This document shows positions 1-6,707 of a stretch of 7,833 nucleotides of DNA, piece by piece. Numbering within the stretch: the stretch's first letter is position 1; every line of letters begins with the position of its first letter. The position numbers and the translations under genes are program-made. The notes beneath the pieces were generated by a model. The model saw nothing but the letters and a program-made list of their open reading frames with translations, was not told where the DNA came from and did not search any database. Source of the stretch: PVC group bacterium (GTDB lineage: Bacteria; Verrucomicrobiota; Kiritimatiellia; SS1-B-03-39; PXDE01); NCBI GenBank assembly GCA_003566475.1, contig PXDE01000374.1, forward strand, positions 1 through 7,833. The letters are read 5' to 3'.

Positions 1-1296
1 GTCGGTGCGGTCGTCCTGGTGGAACAGCTTGATCTGGTGATACACGTCCCAGGCCGACTTGTTGCGCGGGGTGGCCGTCAGCAGGCACACCTTGCGGCCC
101 GTGGACAGGAAGGTCTGCATCACCCGGTACCGCTGGGTCTCGGGGTGCCGGAGGTTGTGGCTCTCGTCGATCAGCACGAAGTCCCGGTCCTTGCACCGGA
201 AATCATTGAGCAGCCGGGCCACCCCGTCGTGGTCGTCCTCCCGGAGCAGGCCCATGGACAGGACATGGGCGTTGAGCTGATACGTCTCGTTGTACCGCTG
301 CCACATCTCGGTCAGCGGGGCCGGGCAGATCACCAGGGGGCGGGCGTGCTCGGTCCGCTCGAAATGCTTCACCACCGCCGCCCCGATGAAGCTCTTGCCC
401 AGGCCCACCACGTCGGACACGAACGCCCCGCCGAAGTCGCGCACCATCTGCACCGCCTGGCGCACCGCCACCTTCTGGAACTCGGCCAGCTTGCGGAAGA
501 TCTCGTCGTCCCAGATCAGATCCGGCTCCTCGTCTGACTCCAGCCGGTCCCGCACCAGCGCGTGCAGGGTCTTCATGTAGATGTCGTAGGGGGTGGCCCG
601 GGCGGCCGCCCACGAGGTCTGGAGCTCGGTCATCAGCGTCTCGTCGAACGGCAGGGCCTCCGCCCACAGATCCTCGAACCATCGCACCAGCTCCGCGTGG
701 TTCCGGTTTCCCTGGACCACCACATTGAGCTCGGTGTTGTGCGTGAGCCCGGACAGGGTGAGGTTCGACGATCCCACCACCGCGATGCCCTTCTCGTGGC
801 GGGCGATCTCCCGGCCGGTGAGGTCGTACACCTTCCCGTAGTCGCAGATGTAGGCCTTGGCGTGGAGCCGTCCCCGCGTGTACACCCGCACCTTCAGGCG
901 GTCCTCCCGGATCATCTGGATCAGCCCGCCCACCAGATCCTCGGCCTCGTCGGTCTGGTCCATCATGGCCACGGCGTCGCGGAGGTTGACGGCGGTGGTT
1001 CCGGCCAGATCCCGGGCCTCGGTGCGTTTGGGGTGGCGGAGCCGGTCGGCCTCCTCGGCGGCCAGATCGATGCGCCGGTAGCCCTCGGCCAGCATCTCCA
1101 CCGTCTCCCGGTGGCTTGTGTTCCCGATCAGCAGGCGCAGCTCCTTCAGGCCCAGCACCCGCCTCGCCACCTGCTCCAGCCCGGACAGGAAGAGGTAGCC
1201 CACCGCGAACCGGGCCCGTTCGGCCGAGCCCAGCACCTCGTTCAGGTGGTCGCCCAGCCGGACGTTCCGGTTATCGATGATGTCATGGGCGGACAT
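1..1296 (-). CDS. PLD-like nuclease / SNF2-family helicase fusion, N-terminal part (runs off left edge)
   Basis: The 432 visible codons run open to base 1, so the C-terminal helicase lobe lies outside the window. Residues about 1-220 look like a PLD-type phosphodiesterase domain: H145-x-K147 in RLHAKAYI, then GSSN at 175-178 and E189. This is one HKD-type half-site, which would need dimerisation to form a full active site. Residues about 265-432 form the first SNF2/SF2 motor lobe: a Q-motif-like FQ at 273-274, Walker A GLGKS at 298-302, DESH box at 377-380 and motif III TATP at 407-410. Such fusions are known as nuclease-motor subunits of ATP-dependent restriction systems, and likely translocate along and cut DNA in the cytoplasm. 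The ATG at 1294-1296 is chosen because GAGGAG lies 7 bases upstream. About 90% of its first 30 codons end in G or C, higher than the interior genes. The probable partner is the methyltransferase at the right edge. Exact substrate is unknown. Confidence 0.9.
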   Translation of the reverse strand, partial: MSAHDIIDNRNVRLGDHLNEVLGSAERARFAVGYLFLSGLEQVARRVLGLKELRLLIGNTSHRETVEMLAEGYRRIDLAAEEADRLRHPKRTEARDLAGTTAVNLRDAVAMMDQTDEAEDLVGGLIQMIREDRLKVRVYTRGRLHAKAYICDYGKVYDLTGREIARHEKGIAVVGSSNLTLSGLTHNTELNVVVQGNRNHAELVRWFEDLWAEALPFDETLMTELQTSWAAARATPYDIYMKTLHALVRDRLESDEEPDLIWDDEIFRKLAEFQKVAVRQAVQMVRDFGGAFVSDVVGLGKSFIGAAVVKHFERTEHARPLVICPAPLTEMWQRYNETYQLNAHVLSMGLLREDDHDGVARLLNDFRCKDRDFVLIDESHNLRHPETQRYRVMQTFLSTGRKVCLLTATPRNKSAWDVYHQIKLFHQDDRTD

Positions 1297-1303
1297 GGGC
1301 GGG

Positions 1304-1309
1304 CTCCTC
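1304..1309 (-). promoter_or_regulatory. Ribosome binding site of the PLD-helicase gene
   Basis: GAGGAG on the minus strand sits 7 bases upstream of the ATG at 1294-1296, an ideal Shine-Dalgarno distance. It decides the start: the nearby ATG at 1284-1286 is out of frame. Confidence 0.7.
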
Positions 1310-1324
1310 GCGGTCGGATCGGCT

Positions 1325-1342
1325 CCGGGCGGGACCGCCCGG
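1325..1342. repeat. Perfect 8-bp inverted repeat in the helicase leader
   Basis: CCGGGCGG (1325-1332) and CCGCCCGG (1335-1342) are perfect reverse complements separated by 2 bases. The element lies about 30 bp upstream of the helicase start. It could be an operator half-site pair, or a hairpin in the helicase mRNA leader just 5' of the ribosome binding site. In such GC-rich DNA chance occurrence is possible. Confidence 0.4.
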
Positions 1343-1366
1343 CCTCTTCCGGACGCCGCCCCACCT

Positions 1367-1385
1367 GCCCGCGCATCATGCGGGC
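1367..1385. repeat. Inverted repeat with alternative pairings upstream of the helicase
   Basis: GCCCGC (1367-1372) pairs perfectly with GCGGGC (1380-1385) around a 7-base loop. An overlapping alternative is the near-perfect palindrome CGCAT-C-ATGCG (1372-1382). A CGCATCATGCG core is the size and symmetry expected of a dimeric repressor operator. Its position about 70-90 bp upstream of the helicase start fits promoter control, but no cognate regulator is seen in the window. Confidence 0.35.
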
Positions 1386-1508
1386 CGGGGCGGGGGTTGG
1401 CAAGGGCGGGGAACCGTCGGTGGCCTAGTTCGAAATCCTCCCCTCTCTGTAGTTTACCCGCACCTCGATCTGTCGTAGCCTTCTTGTGGACCCGATGATG
1501 TTGGAGCC

Positions 1509-1763
1509 ATGGCTGACCCCCTTCCCGAATACGAACGCGATGAGCCAGGATGCGGCACTCTCCCTTCGCCGCTGAGGGGAGTTTTCGATGTGCCTACCTC
1601 ACGCAAGAGCCTGGGCCCCATCCCACGCCCCGAGAACCCCGACCACTTGCCGAAACGGCCGGTGGGCTTCCACCTTAGCGCCCGTGCGCTTCGACACTGC
1701 CTCGATGCGGGCAGCCGCCCCTCCTCCCATGCATCGGGGTCCGGCCAAGAGGCCCCACGATAA
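1509..1763 (+). CDS. Possible small proline-rich protein upstream of the kinase (uncertain)
   Basis: This 84-codon ORF ends in TAATG, its stop sharing an A with the kinase ATG, which suggests translational coupling if it is real. I do not recognise the protein. It is rich in Pro, Arg and Ser, has no membrane segment or signal peptide, and is probably mostly disordered. About 69% of its codons end in G or C by hand count, similar to the kinase gene. The ATG at 1509 has GGAG only 2 bases away, too close. A GTG at 1590 in the same frame has GAGGGGAG 8 bases upstream and would give about 57 residues. It could equally be untranslated leader that happens to be open in GC-rich DNA. Confidence 0.3.
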   Translation: MADPLPEYERDEPGCGTLPSPLRGVFDVPTSRKSLGPIPRPENPDHLPKRPVGFHLSARALRHCLDAGSRPSSHASGSGQEAPR

Positions 1764-2665
1764 TGAGTATTCCCATACCCTCCGGCGCATCTCTCATGGC
1801 CGCTCTTGGCCTTCCATCGGAACCCGTCCATTTCCAGACGGGAGGCTTCAAGGCCGTGTTCCGAATGCAGAACGCCGCCGGAGTAACGGAGGCGCTGAAG
1901 GCGGTCTGGCTCCCGGATTCGGCCGACCAGGTAGAGGATGCAGACTCCTTCCGAGAACAGATGGTCGCGAGAGCCACCAGGGAAGTTCAGGCCCTTGGCC
2001 AATGCCAGAGCCCCCACCTGGTCAAGCTGGGGTCGGTCCCGGCGACGCCGCAGCAACTCGATACGGGCGACTATCTGGTGTACTCCGAGGAATTCCTGCC
2101 TGGCGAGGCCCTTGGCGAGTGGCTTCGTAAGCAGTACCGGCCGGATTTCGATACGCTCAGGCTGCTAGCCTCAACCCTGATCGATCTCATCAGGACTCTG
2201 TTCGACCTTGGCTACCTGCACCGTGACATCAAGCCTGAGAACGTCATGGATACCGGCCTCCCAGACCGGCGCTTCGTGGTCCTGGACTTGGGAATCGCAT
2301 TCAAGATGCACGGGACCCGCCTAACCCAGCCAGGCTTCGCCCCCGGCACGCGCCACTATATGGCCCCGGAAGTTTTCGACCCCACCCGGAGGCACGAAAT
2401 GGACGTACGGCGCGATCTATACTCTGCCGCTCTCACGGTCTATGTCCTTGCCTCCGGCAGACACCCGTTCGCGCCGAACCCGGAGTCCACTGTAGCCACG
2501 ATCTACCGCATCTTGCACGACAGACCTCCCCCCCTGCACACCCTGCGCCCCGATCTCCCGGCTGATTTCTGCCGCCTGGTGGACCGGTGCATCAAGAAGG
2601 ATCCGGCACTGCGCTACGCAAAGCTGGAGCAAGCGCTGCACGACTTGGAGCGGTGCCAAGCATGA
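1763..2665 (+). CDS. Stand-alone cytoplasmic serine/threonine protein kinase (Hanks type)
   Basis: A 300-residue kinase made of the catalytic domain and nothing else. It has a degenerate glycine loop (TGGFKAVF, 26-33), ATP-binding lysine K46 in ALKAV, probable alpha-C glutamate E74, catalytic loop HRDIKPEN at 153-160 (D155, K157, N160), a DLG in place of DFG at 175-177, APE at 201-203, alpha-F aspartate D218 in RRDLYS and a terminal conserved arginine near 284. All key catalytic residues are present, so it should be active. No transmembrane segment, PASTA or other sensor domain is present, unlike many bacterial receptor kinases, so its signal presumably comes from a partner. AAGAGG about 10 bases upstream supports the ATG. 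The stop overlaps the next gene by 4 bases (ATGA), so the downstream protein is the likely substrate or effector. Only about 60% of its first 30 codons end in G or C. Confidence 0.9.
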   Translation: MSIPIPSGASLMAALGLPSEPVHFQTGGFKAVFRMQNAAGVTEALKAVWLPDSADQVEDADSFREQMVARATREVQALGQCQSPHLVKLGSVPATPQQLDTGDYLVYSEEFLPGEALGEWLRKQYRPDFDTLRLLASTLIDLIRTLFDLGYLHRDIKPENVMDTGLPDRRFVVLDLGIAFKMHGTRLTQPGFAPGTRHYMAPEVFDPTRRHEMDVRRDLYSAALTVYVLASGRHPFAPNPESTVATIYRILHDRPPPLHTLRPDLPADFCRLVDRCIKKDPALRYAKLEQALHDLERCQA

Positions 2666-3855
2666 AGATCCTGGCCCAGCACGGCTTCGGCCCCAAAGAC
2701 AAGCTCTCGCTGGCTCTTGAGGAAGACATCCTTGAGGGGGTTATCCTCAGCCCCCGATATGCACCCCCGGGACGGATGTCCGACCTTCTGGAGGAACTCG
2801 GGAAGTATGGAAATCCGGTGTATTTCGACCCGGAGTACTATGCCACAGACTACTGCGGGCATCCCATGGCGAACCTCGGCAGCCTGGAGGCATGGACATC
2901 CTATTTCTACCCGTCTGTGCGACACCACCTCATTCTCGGCACTTCGGTGGACCGGATCATCATGGATGCCTTTGAGGCGCAGAAGGGCCTTGGCCTGCGC
3001 ACTTGGATCGCCCCCAATGTGTACGTTCCGAAAGCCGATTCCATCGAAGCCGGGATCGCCCTTCAGTTCATCACCAAGGCCAAGAAGCAGGCCGAGGAGC
3101 TAGGGGGCGGCACGGCCTTTGCGACCCTCGCCATCGACCGGCAGGCCATGCTCAATGCGCGTGATTTCAAAGACATCCTTCGGGCCCTCACCTCCCTGGA
3201 CACGCCCCCGGACGGCTACTATGTCCTCGTGGGAAGTGATGTGCCCAGAGATCCCGGAGGCCAGGTCCGGTCTGATCTGGACCACCCGGACGTGATCGCC
3301 GGCTGGATGTACGTCAACTACGTCCTTTCCATCAACGGATGGAACGTCATCAACGGGTATTGCCACCTGCTTAGCCCCCTGCTTGGAGCCGCCGGCGCCC
3401 ACGCCTGCGCCAGCGGGTGGTTCTCCGGCCTGCGGACTTTCTCCATGCGGAAGTATCTCCGCGGGCCGGCCGGGGGACGGGCGCCACTCATCCACTATGT
3501 CAGCACACCCCTGATGGCCCGGGTCCGGCAGACCGACCTTGAGGCGTTCATGGAGGTCGTGCCCGAAGTCCAGTCCGACACCCCTCTCGACAGCGTGTAT
3601 CTGTCCGGCGAGGTGAGCCGGACCGAGGAGGCCATTCAATCCTGGGAGGCCCTGCGGAAGCTCTCCGGCATGTTCTGCACGGGAAACGTGGGGTCTGATC
3701 TTGAACGGCTCGCCGTACATCTGAAGCGTGCGGCCGAGCTCTGGACGGAGCTTCAGGAAGCTGGCTTCTCCAGTCAGATTGAGGCCAACCTGGAACGGAT
3801 CGAGGCCATGCGACAGGGGATTCGGCGGTTTACCGAATGGGCAGAGATCGACTAG
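2662..3855 (+). CDS. Uncharacterised 397-residue protein, translationally coupled to the kinase
   Basis: I do not recognise the family. The start at 2662 is preferred over an upstream in-frame ATG at 2587 because it gives the classical ATGA overlap with the kinase stop. Up to about residue 285 the sequence alternates short hydrophobic strands (GVILSPRY 26-33, PVYFDPEYY 52-60, TWIAPNVYV 114-122, TAFATLAID 151-159, GYYVLVGSD 185-193, NGWNVINGY 225-233, LIHYVSTPL 276-284) with helices, the pattern of an alpha/beta fold and possibly a TIM-type barrel; the fold is inference. Polar residues close to strand ends (D56, D159, D193) could line an active site. Residues about 320-395 look purely helical, a candidate oligomerisation or partner-binding tail. 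There is no signal peptide, membrane segment or recognisable nuclease motif. The 3' end overlaps the opposing nuclease gene by 26 bp. It may be the effector or substrate of the kinase. Confidence 0.85.
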   Translation: MKILAQHGFGPKDKLSLALEEDILEGVILSPRYAPPGRMSDLLEELGKYGNPVYFDPEYYATDYCGHPMANLGSLEAWTSYFYPSVRHHLILGTSVDRIIMDAFEAQKGLGLRTWIAPNVYVPKADSIEAGIALQFITKAKKQAEELGGGTAFATLAIDRQAMLNARDFKDILRALTSLDTPPDGYYVLVGSDVPRDPGGQVRSDLDHPDVIAGWMYVNYVLSINGWNVINGYCHLLSPLLGAAGAHACASGWFSGLRTFSMRKYLRGPAGGRAPLIHYVSTPLMARVRQTDLEAFMEVVPEVQSDTPLDSVYLSGEVSRTEEAIQSWEALRKLSGMFCTGNVGSDLERLAVHLKRAAELWTELQEAGFSSQIEANLERIEAMRQGIRRFTEWAEID

Positions 3856-4423
3856 CCCTCGCCACGCATCCGACCGCGTGGAGCGCGTATCGAGGGGATC
3901 GGGGCCGGAGGGCGCGGGGCGTGAAATAGGGCTGGATCCTCCCGGACTCGGGACCGTAACCCCATAGTCCCACCTTCGCCTTGCGGAACGTTTCCAGGTA
4001 GCTCAAGGCAGCCTCGACAACTGCTTCCGGAAGGACCACGAACGTCTGGTGCGCATAGAACCGATAGCGGACGGCCTGATGGAGCGCCTGCCTCCAGTGA
4101 GAGAGCTTGCACTCAAAGGCCCGGGTGCGTGGCTGCACCATTCTGCAGAACTCTTCCACCGTCGGGTAGGACACGCCGGGCACCTCTGCCCATGCGACGG
4201 CCAGAAGGTCGGCGATTCCGTACCCGTTCACCGGGATCTCCCGGGCCAGGGCAAGCTTGTTCCGGGTCGCCTTCCGGTGAATGCGCCCTGCCTGGTCAAG
4301 GTAGGCCCTTGAGAAGGCCAACGTGAAACGGTCCTCTGGCGTCGTGGCGCCCTTCCGCCCAGGGAGGTTCCGCCGGGGCTCCGCGAACAGAAACCTCGGA
4401 ATGTCCAATACCGTTTGGCTCAT
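3830..4423 (-). CDS. Small PD-(D/E)XK-type nuclease (MmcB-like)
   Basis: This 197-residue protein shows the core of the PD-(D/E)XK superfamily: candidate E62 in a helix, D72 in YGIADLLAV, then E104-x-K106 in AFECKLSHW, followed by the helix motif RQALHQAVRY (111-120, with Q116 and Y120) and a hydrophobic strand TFVVLPE (127-133). This order (acid, ExK, helix with Q and Y) matches nuclease-like proteins related to the MmcB DNA-repair family. It would be expected to cut or bind DNA, but this is inferred from motifs only. The ATG at 4421-4423 lies 6 bases after the stop of the 49-residue ORF and lacks a strong Shine-Dalgarno, so translation is probably coupled to that ORF. The tail after about residue 165 is Arg/Pro-rich with no recognisable domain. 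The gene converges on the kinase unit and shares 26 bp of antisense overlap with it. Confidence 0.75.
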   Translation of the reverse strand: MSQTVLDIPRFLFAEPRRNLPGRKGATTPEDRFTLAFSRAYLDQAGRIHRKATRNKLALAREIPVNGYGIADLLAVAWAEVPGVSYPTVEEFCRMVQPRTRAFECKLSHWRQALHQAVRYRFYAHQTFVVLPEAVVEAALSYLETFRKAKVGLWGYGPESGRIQPYFTPRALRPRSPRYALHAVGCVARASRSLPIR

Positions 4424-4429
4424 ATGTCG

Positions 4430-4579
4430 CTAATGGGTAGATGGTTGCATGGCGTGGTCCGAGTCGGCCAGACGCTGCGCCCCGTAGGCCGCAACCTGGA
4501 GCGCGGTCGTGTAGAACCGCTCCGGATCCTCGCTGAAATGCGACCGGACTAGCGCCCGAAGCTGCTCCGCTGTGGCCAT
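4430..4579 (-). CDS. 49-residue protein resembling the N-terminal helical domain of AAA ATPases (orphan domain)
   Basis: The product reads MATAEQLRALVRSHF and continues to the core RFYTTALQVAAYGAQ, ending about residue 49. From memory, defence-island AAA ATPases, often next to a subtilisin-like protease, begin with the same pattern (xAxQLxALxxSHxxGDxxRFxxxALQVAAxEA), and I take this as a stand-alone or truncated copy of that domain. No P-loop or protease motif follows in any frame. A strong GGAGG (4587-4591) lies 7 bases upstream of the ATG, so it is likely to be translated. The nuclease start lies 6 bases after its stop, so the two form an operon. It may be a remnant left after loss of the ATPase body, or a small adaptor of the nuclease. 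Its short length explains why it can be missed. Confidence 0.65.
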   Translation of the reverse strand: MATAEQLRALVRSHFSEDPERFYTTALQVAAYGAQRLADSDHAMQPSTH

Positions 4580-4586
4580 CGACTCC

Positions 4587-4591
4587 CCTCC
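4587..4591 (-). promoter_or_regulatory. Strong ribosome binding site of the 49-residue ORF
   Basis: GGAGG, within GGAGGGGAG on the minus strand, is spaced 7 bases from the ATG at 4577-4579. It is one of the best Shine-Dalgarno sequences in the window and is the main reason to accept such a short ORF as a gene. Confidence 0.7.
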
Positions 4592-4742
4592 GCTACGTCA
4601 TCCGCCAGCCCTTACTGTATCGGACTCCCCACGGCTTCTCCACCCAAAAGCGCAGGCCCGTCCAAGGCCTGGATGAGCTCGGCCAATGCCTCGACGCCTC
4701 TGGGAGGGTGCTGGCGTCAGGCCAGATCCATGCCCGTGGTCG

Positions 4743-4775
4743 CCCGGGGTGGCGCGGCGGTGCCCCGTCCCCGGG
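4743..4775. repeat. GC-rich inverted repeat downstream of the lipoprotein gene
   Basis: CCCGGGG (4743-4749) and CCCCGGG (4769-4775) are perfect complements around a 19-base loop, itself able to pair weakly (GGC/GCC). It lies about 67 bases after the lipoprotein stop and could slow transcription. There is no T-tract on the 3' side, so it is not a typical intrinsic terminator. Confidence 0.35.
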
Positions 4776-4841
4776 TCATGCGAGTCGCCTCCTCGGGTCC
4801 GGCCCAGTGTGGAAAGGCGGAATGCGTAAGGTCACTCGGCA

Positions 4842-6707
4842 CTACGGGGCAAGCAGAGCCTCGATGGACGAGATGGACCGGACCATGGACGCAAGCTGGT
4901 CGCGTGCCTGATCTGACCATTCCACGTCTTGCCCTCCCAGCACCGCCTCCAGCGCGACCAAGGCACTCAAACGTTCATCATGATCAGGATCCTGCACGAT
5001 GAGCACCAGTGCCTCGGAGGCTAGGGCCGAAATAACCGCACGATTCCTGGTTGGGACATTGATACGGAGTGCGGTGCCAACAACCCACTGTCGTGAGTTC
5101 TGCGTCCCAACACGTGCCACGTGGCCCAGACAGGCCCCAAGGGAATCCAGCGCTTCATCCTCCCTGCCCTGCGTCGATTCCGCTGCGGCAATATGTGCCC
5201 AGAGGATGGCGGCCAAGGCCGCATCTTCGACTAGCGGAGCGGTCGCGCGCGCCCGCTCTGGCATACCCATTCCGCAAAGCCGCGCCGCGATGGCGACCCT
5301 CGCTCTCTCAACGGAATTGTCTAGCACCATCAGATCAACCAGGGCCTCCGCTCGGTCGAACTGCGCGGCGCTGGTCATGGTGAGGGCCAAAGAGGTCAAA
5401 ATGCGGTTCCGCTCCAGACCAGGTTCCATCCCAGTGGCTGCGTCATGGGCCATGGCCAGCAAATCCAGTGCCTCTTTCCGGTCCCCTTGAGCCAGGCGTA
5501 CCTCCGCCATCCGGATCAAAAGCCGGGACCGACCCTCCCTCTCATGGATATGCCCCGCAATCTTGTCAGCCTTGCCCCATTCCCCGGCTTCGGCATATAG
5601 GGCGCCGATGCGACCGAACAGAACGCCGCTTCTAGCCTCGTCCAGAAGTCCGACGCCTTTCTGCTCTACCTCGGACAGGATTCCAACAGCTAGTGTCAAC
5701 TCCCCGTCCGCAATGGCAGTTTGTGCAACATCGCACAACACCGACAACCTTCTATCCATGGCCGCAACCTGCCGCGCGACTTCAGCGGCCTCTTCAGTCA
5801 AACCCGCCAGGGCTAGAATGGATGCCGCGTCACGCAGCGCTGAGTCCCGGTTCCAACCATCATTCATGCCACGGATCCGAGACAGCATCGTCCGCGCGGC
5901 AGCCTGAGCCTCTGCCTCCCGCCCCGTTCGGCCCAGGCAGACGATGCGCAGTCTCTCCCCTCCACTCCTCCAATGCTCCTGAAGAGAATCCCATGCCCCA
6001 TTGCGAGCCATGTCCAGGAAGGCTAGTGCCTCGGGCCACCGCCCGTATCGTCCGAACTCCTCGGCGATCTCCAGCAGAAAGCCAGCAAGCTCCCTGGGGC
6101 TCGCGACCGCCTCGGCCCAGGCACGGGCCTGCTCAAACGCCTCCTCAGCCTGCGCAAGAGAACCTGCGGCCAAGTGCTCCATTCCGCGCATGTGCCAGAT
6201 CCCCGCCGCCCTTTCTCGGTCTCCTTCGGCACGGGCCAACAAGGCCAGATGCGTGCCCAGATCCCGTTCGGCAAGCGCATACGACGTGACGACCTTCTCC
6301 AGCGCGAGGAAGTCGTCGATGGGCCGTCCCCATATGAGCGCATCGCCCTTTACCACCGACACCGCAAGCTGGGTCGCCCCGTAGGCATCAAGGAGATGGG
6401 TAAGGTTACGCTTCGAAGCCGAGTACGATTCCAGGAGTTCTGAGTAGGTACGGATGGTGCTGCGGCTTAGCCATCCAAGGTTGGCCTGGACATAGAGCTG
6501 GTTCGCCTCCTGCTCCGGATCCAGATGGACCACCCTAGGCCCATCGGGATCCCCATCCTCCACGTCAGTACTGACCGGTGAGCACGCGCCCCCGAACACC
6601 ATAGAGGCTAGCAAGATCGGAGCGAGACCCTGGCGGACCACACATCGCCGCACGAATGGGCCTAGGCGACGAAGCCCACCCCGAAGAACGCCCATGCCCT
6701 CGGTCAT
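4842..6707 (-). CDS. Helical-repeat (TPR-like) lipoprotein
   Basis: A 621-residue protein. The N-terminus is a lipoprotein signal: an Arg-rich n-region, hydrophobic LAPILLASMVF (29-38 onward), then GGAC with the candidate lipidated cysteine C42. The lipobox is imperfect (Gly at -3 and -2). Ser after Cys would direct it to the outer membrane in a Gram-negative. From about 60 onward it is almost all paired amphipathic helices of TPR/SEL1-like type, e.g. AGSLAQAEEAFEQARAWAEA (181-200), RWPEALAFLDMA (223-234), AGEWGKADKIAGHI (374-387), LAQGDRKEALDLLAMA (405-420), AAQFDRAEALVDLM (447-460). It is probably a periplasmic or envelope scaffold binding proteins; ligand unknown. Start candidates are GTG 6713, ATG 6710 and ATG 6707; GGAGG is best spaced (7 bases) for 6707. 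It abuts the methyltransferase stop and is likely co-transcribed with it, odd for a restriction operon. About 67% of its first codons end in G/C, below the flanking gene. Confidence 0.85.
   Translation of the reverse strand: MTEGMGVLRGGLRRLGPFVRRCVVRQGLAPILLASMVFGGACSPVSTDVEDGDPDGPRVVHLDPEQEANQLYVQANLGWLSRSTIRTYSELLESYSASKRNLTHLLDAYGATQLAVSVVKGDALIWGRPIDDFLALEKVVTSYALAERDLGTHLALLARAEGDRERAAGIWHMRGMEHLAAGSLAQAEEAFEQARAWAEAVASPRELAGFLLEIAEEFGRYGRWPEALAFLDMARNGAWDSLQEHWRSGGERLRIVCLGRTGREAEAQAAARTMLSRIRGMNDGWNRDSALRDAASILALAGLTEEAAEVARQVAAMDRRLSVLCDVAQTAIADGELTLAVGILSEVEQKGVGLLDEARSGVLFGRIGALYAEAGEWGKADKIAGHIHEREGRSRLLIRMAEVRLAQGDRKEALDLLAMAHDAATGMEPGLERNRILTSLALTMTSAAQFDRAEALVDLMVLDNSVERARVAIAARLCGMGMPERARATAPLVEDAALAAILWAHIAAAESTQGREDEALDSLGACLGHVARVGTQNSRQWVVGTALRINVPTRNRAVISALASEALVLIVQDPDHDERLSALVALEAVLGGQDVEWSDQARDQLASMVRSISSIEALLAP

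Larger units (their letters stand above)
1297..1508. other. Divergent intergenic region between helicase and kinase transcription units
   Basis: This very GC-rich stretch must carry the helicase promoter (leftward) and probably the kinase-operon promoter (rightward). I see no convincing paired -35/-10 hexamers. The best leftward -10-like element is TAAACT (minus strand of 1451-1456), without a good -35. It holds two short inverted repeats, listed separately, and no convincing gene. Confidence 0.4.
4580..4841. other. Intergenic region, possibly containing a decayed ORF
   Basis: About 260 bp separate the lipoprotein stop from the 49-residue ORF. On the minus strand, one frame reads a 20-codon ORF (ATG at 4777-4779, with GGAGG 8 bases upstream, TGA at 4717-4719). 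The same frame then continues open to a TAA at 4612-4614, including a protein-like stretch GVEALAELIQALDGPALLGG. This may be the remains of a small gene interrupted by a stop, or chance. A weak -10-like TACAGT (minus strand of 4614-4619) lies about 35 bp upstream of the 49-residue ORF, without a good -35. The promoter of the 49-residue/nuclease operon should lie here. Confidence 0.35.

Noticed and set aside
203..682. 159-codon minus-strand ORF
   Set aside because: Out-of-frame shadow inside the helicase gene, rich in Gly, Ala and Arg, no motif.
562..1428. 288-codon plus-strand ORF
   Set aside because: It lies antisense to the helicase, whose frame carries clear PLD and SNF2 motifs; the plus-strand translation is His/Gly/Pro/Val-rich shadow sequence.
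1454..2056. 200-codon minus-strand ORF
   Set aside because: Antisense to the kinase start and its leader; composition is shadow-like and no ribosome site was evident.
1588..2130. 180-codon plus-strand ORF starting at an ATG with a good Shine-Dalgarno
   Set aside because: It overlaps 370 bp of the kinase in another frame and has no recognisable motifs; the Shine-Dalgarno could instead serve the GTG at 1590.
3100..3720. 206-codon minus-strand ORF
   Set aside because: Antisense to the well-supported 397-residue gene; no motif and no spacing logic with neighbours.
4743..4775. Intrinsic terminator
   Set aside because: The hairpin arms are convincing but no T-tract follows on either strand and the loop is 19 bases; kept only as an inverted repeat.
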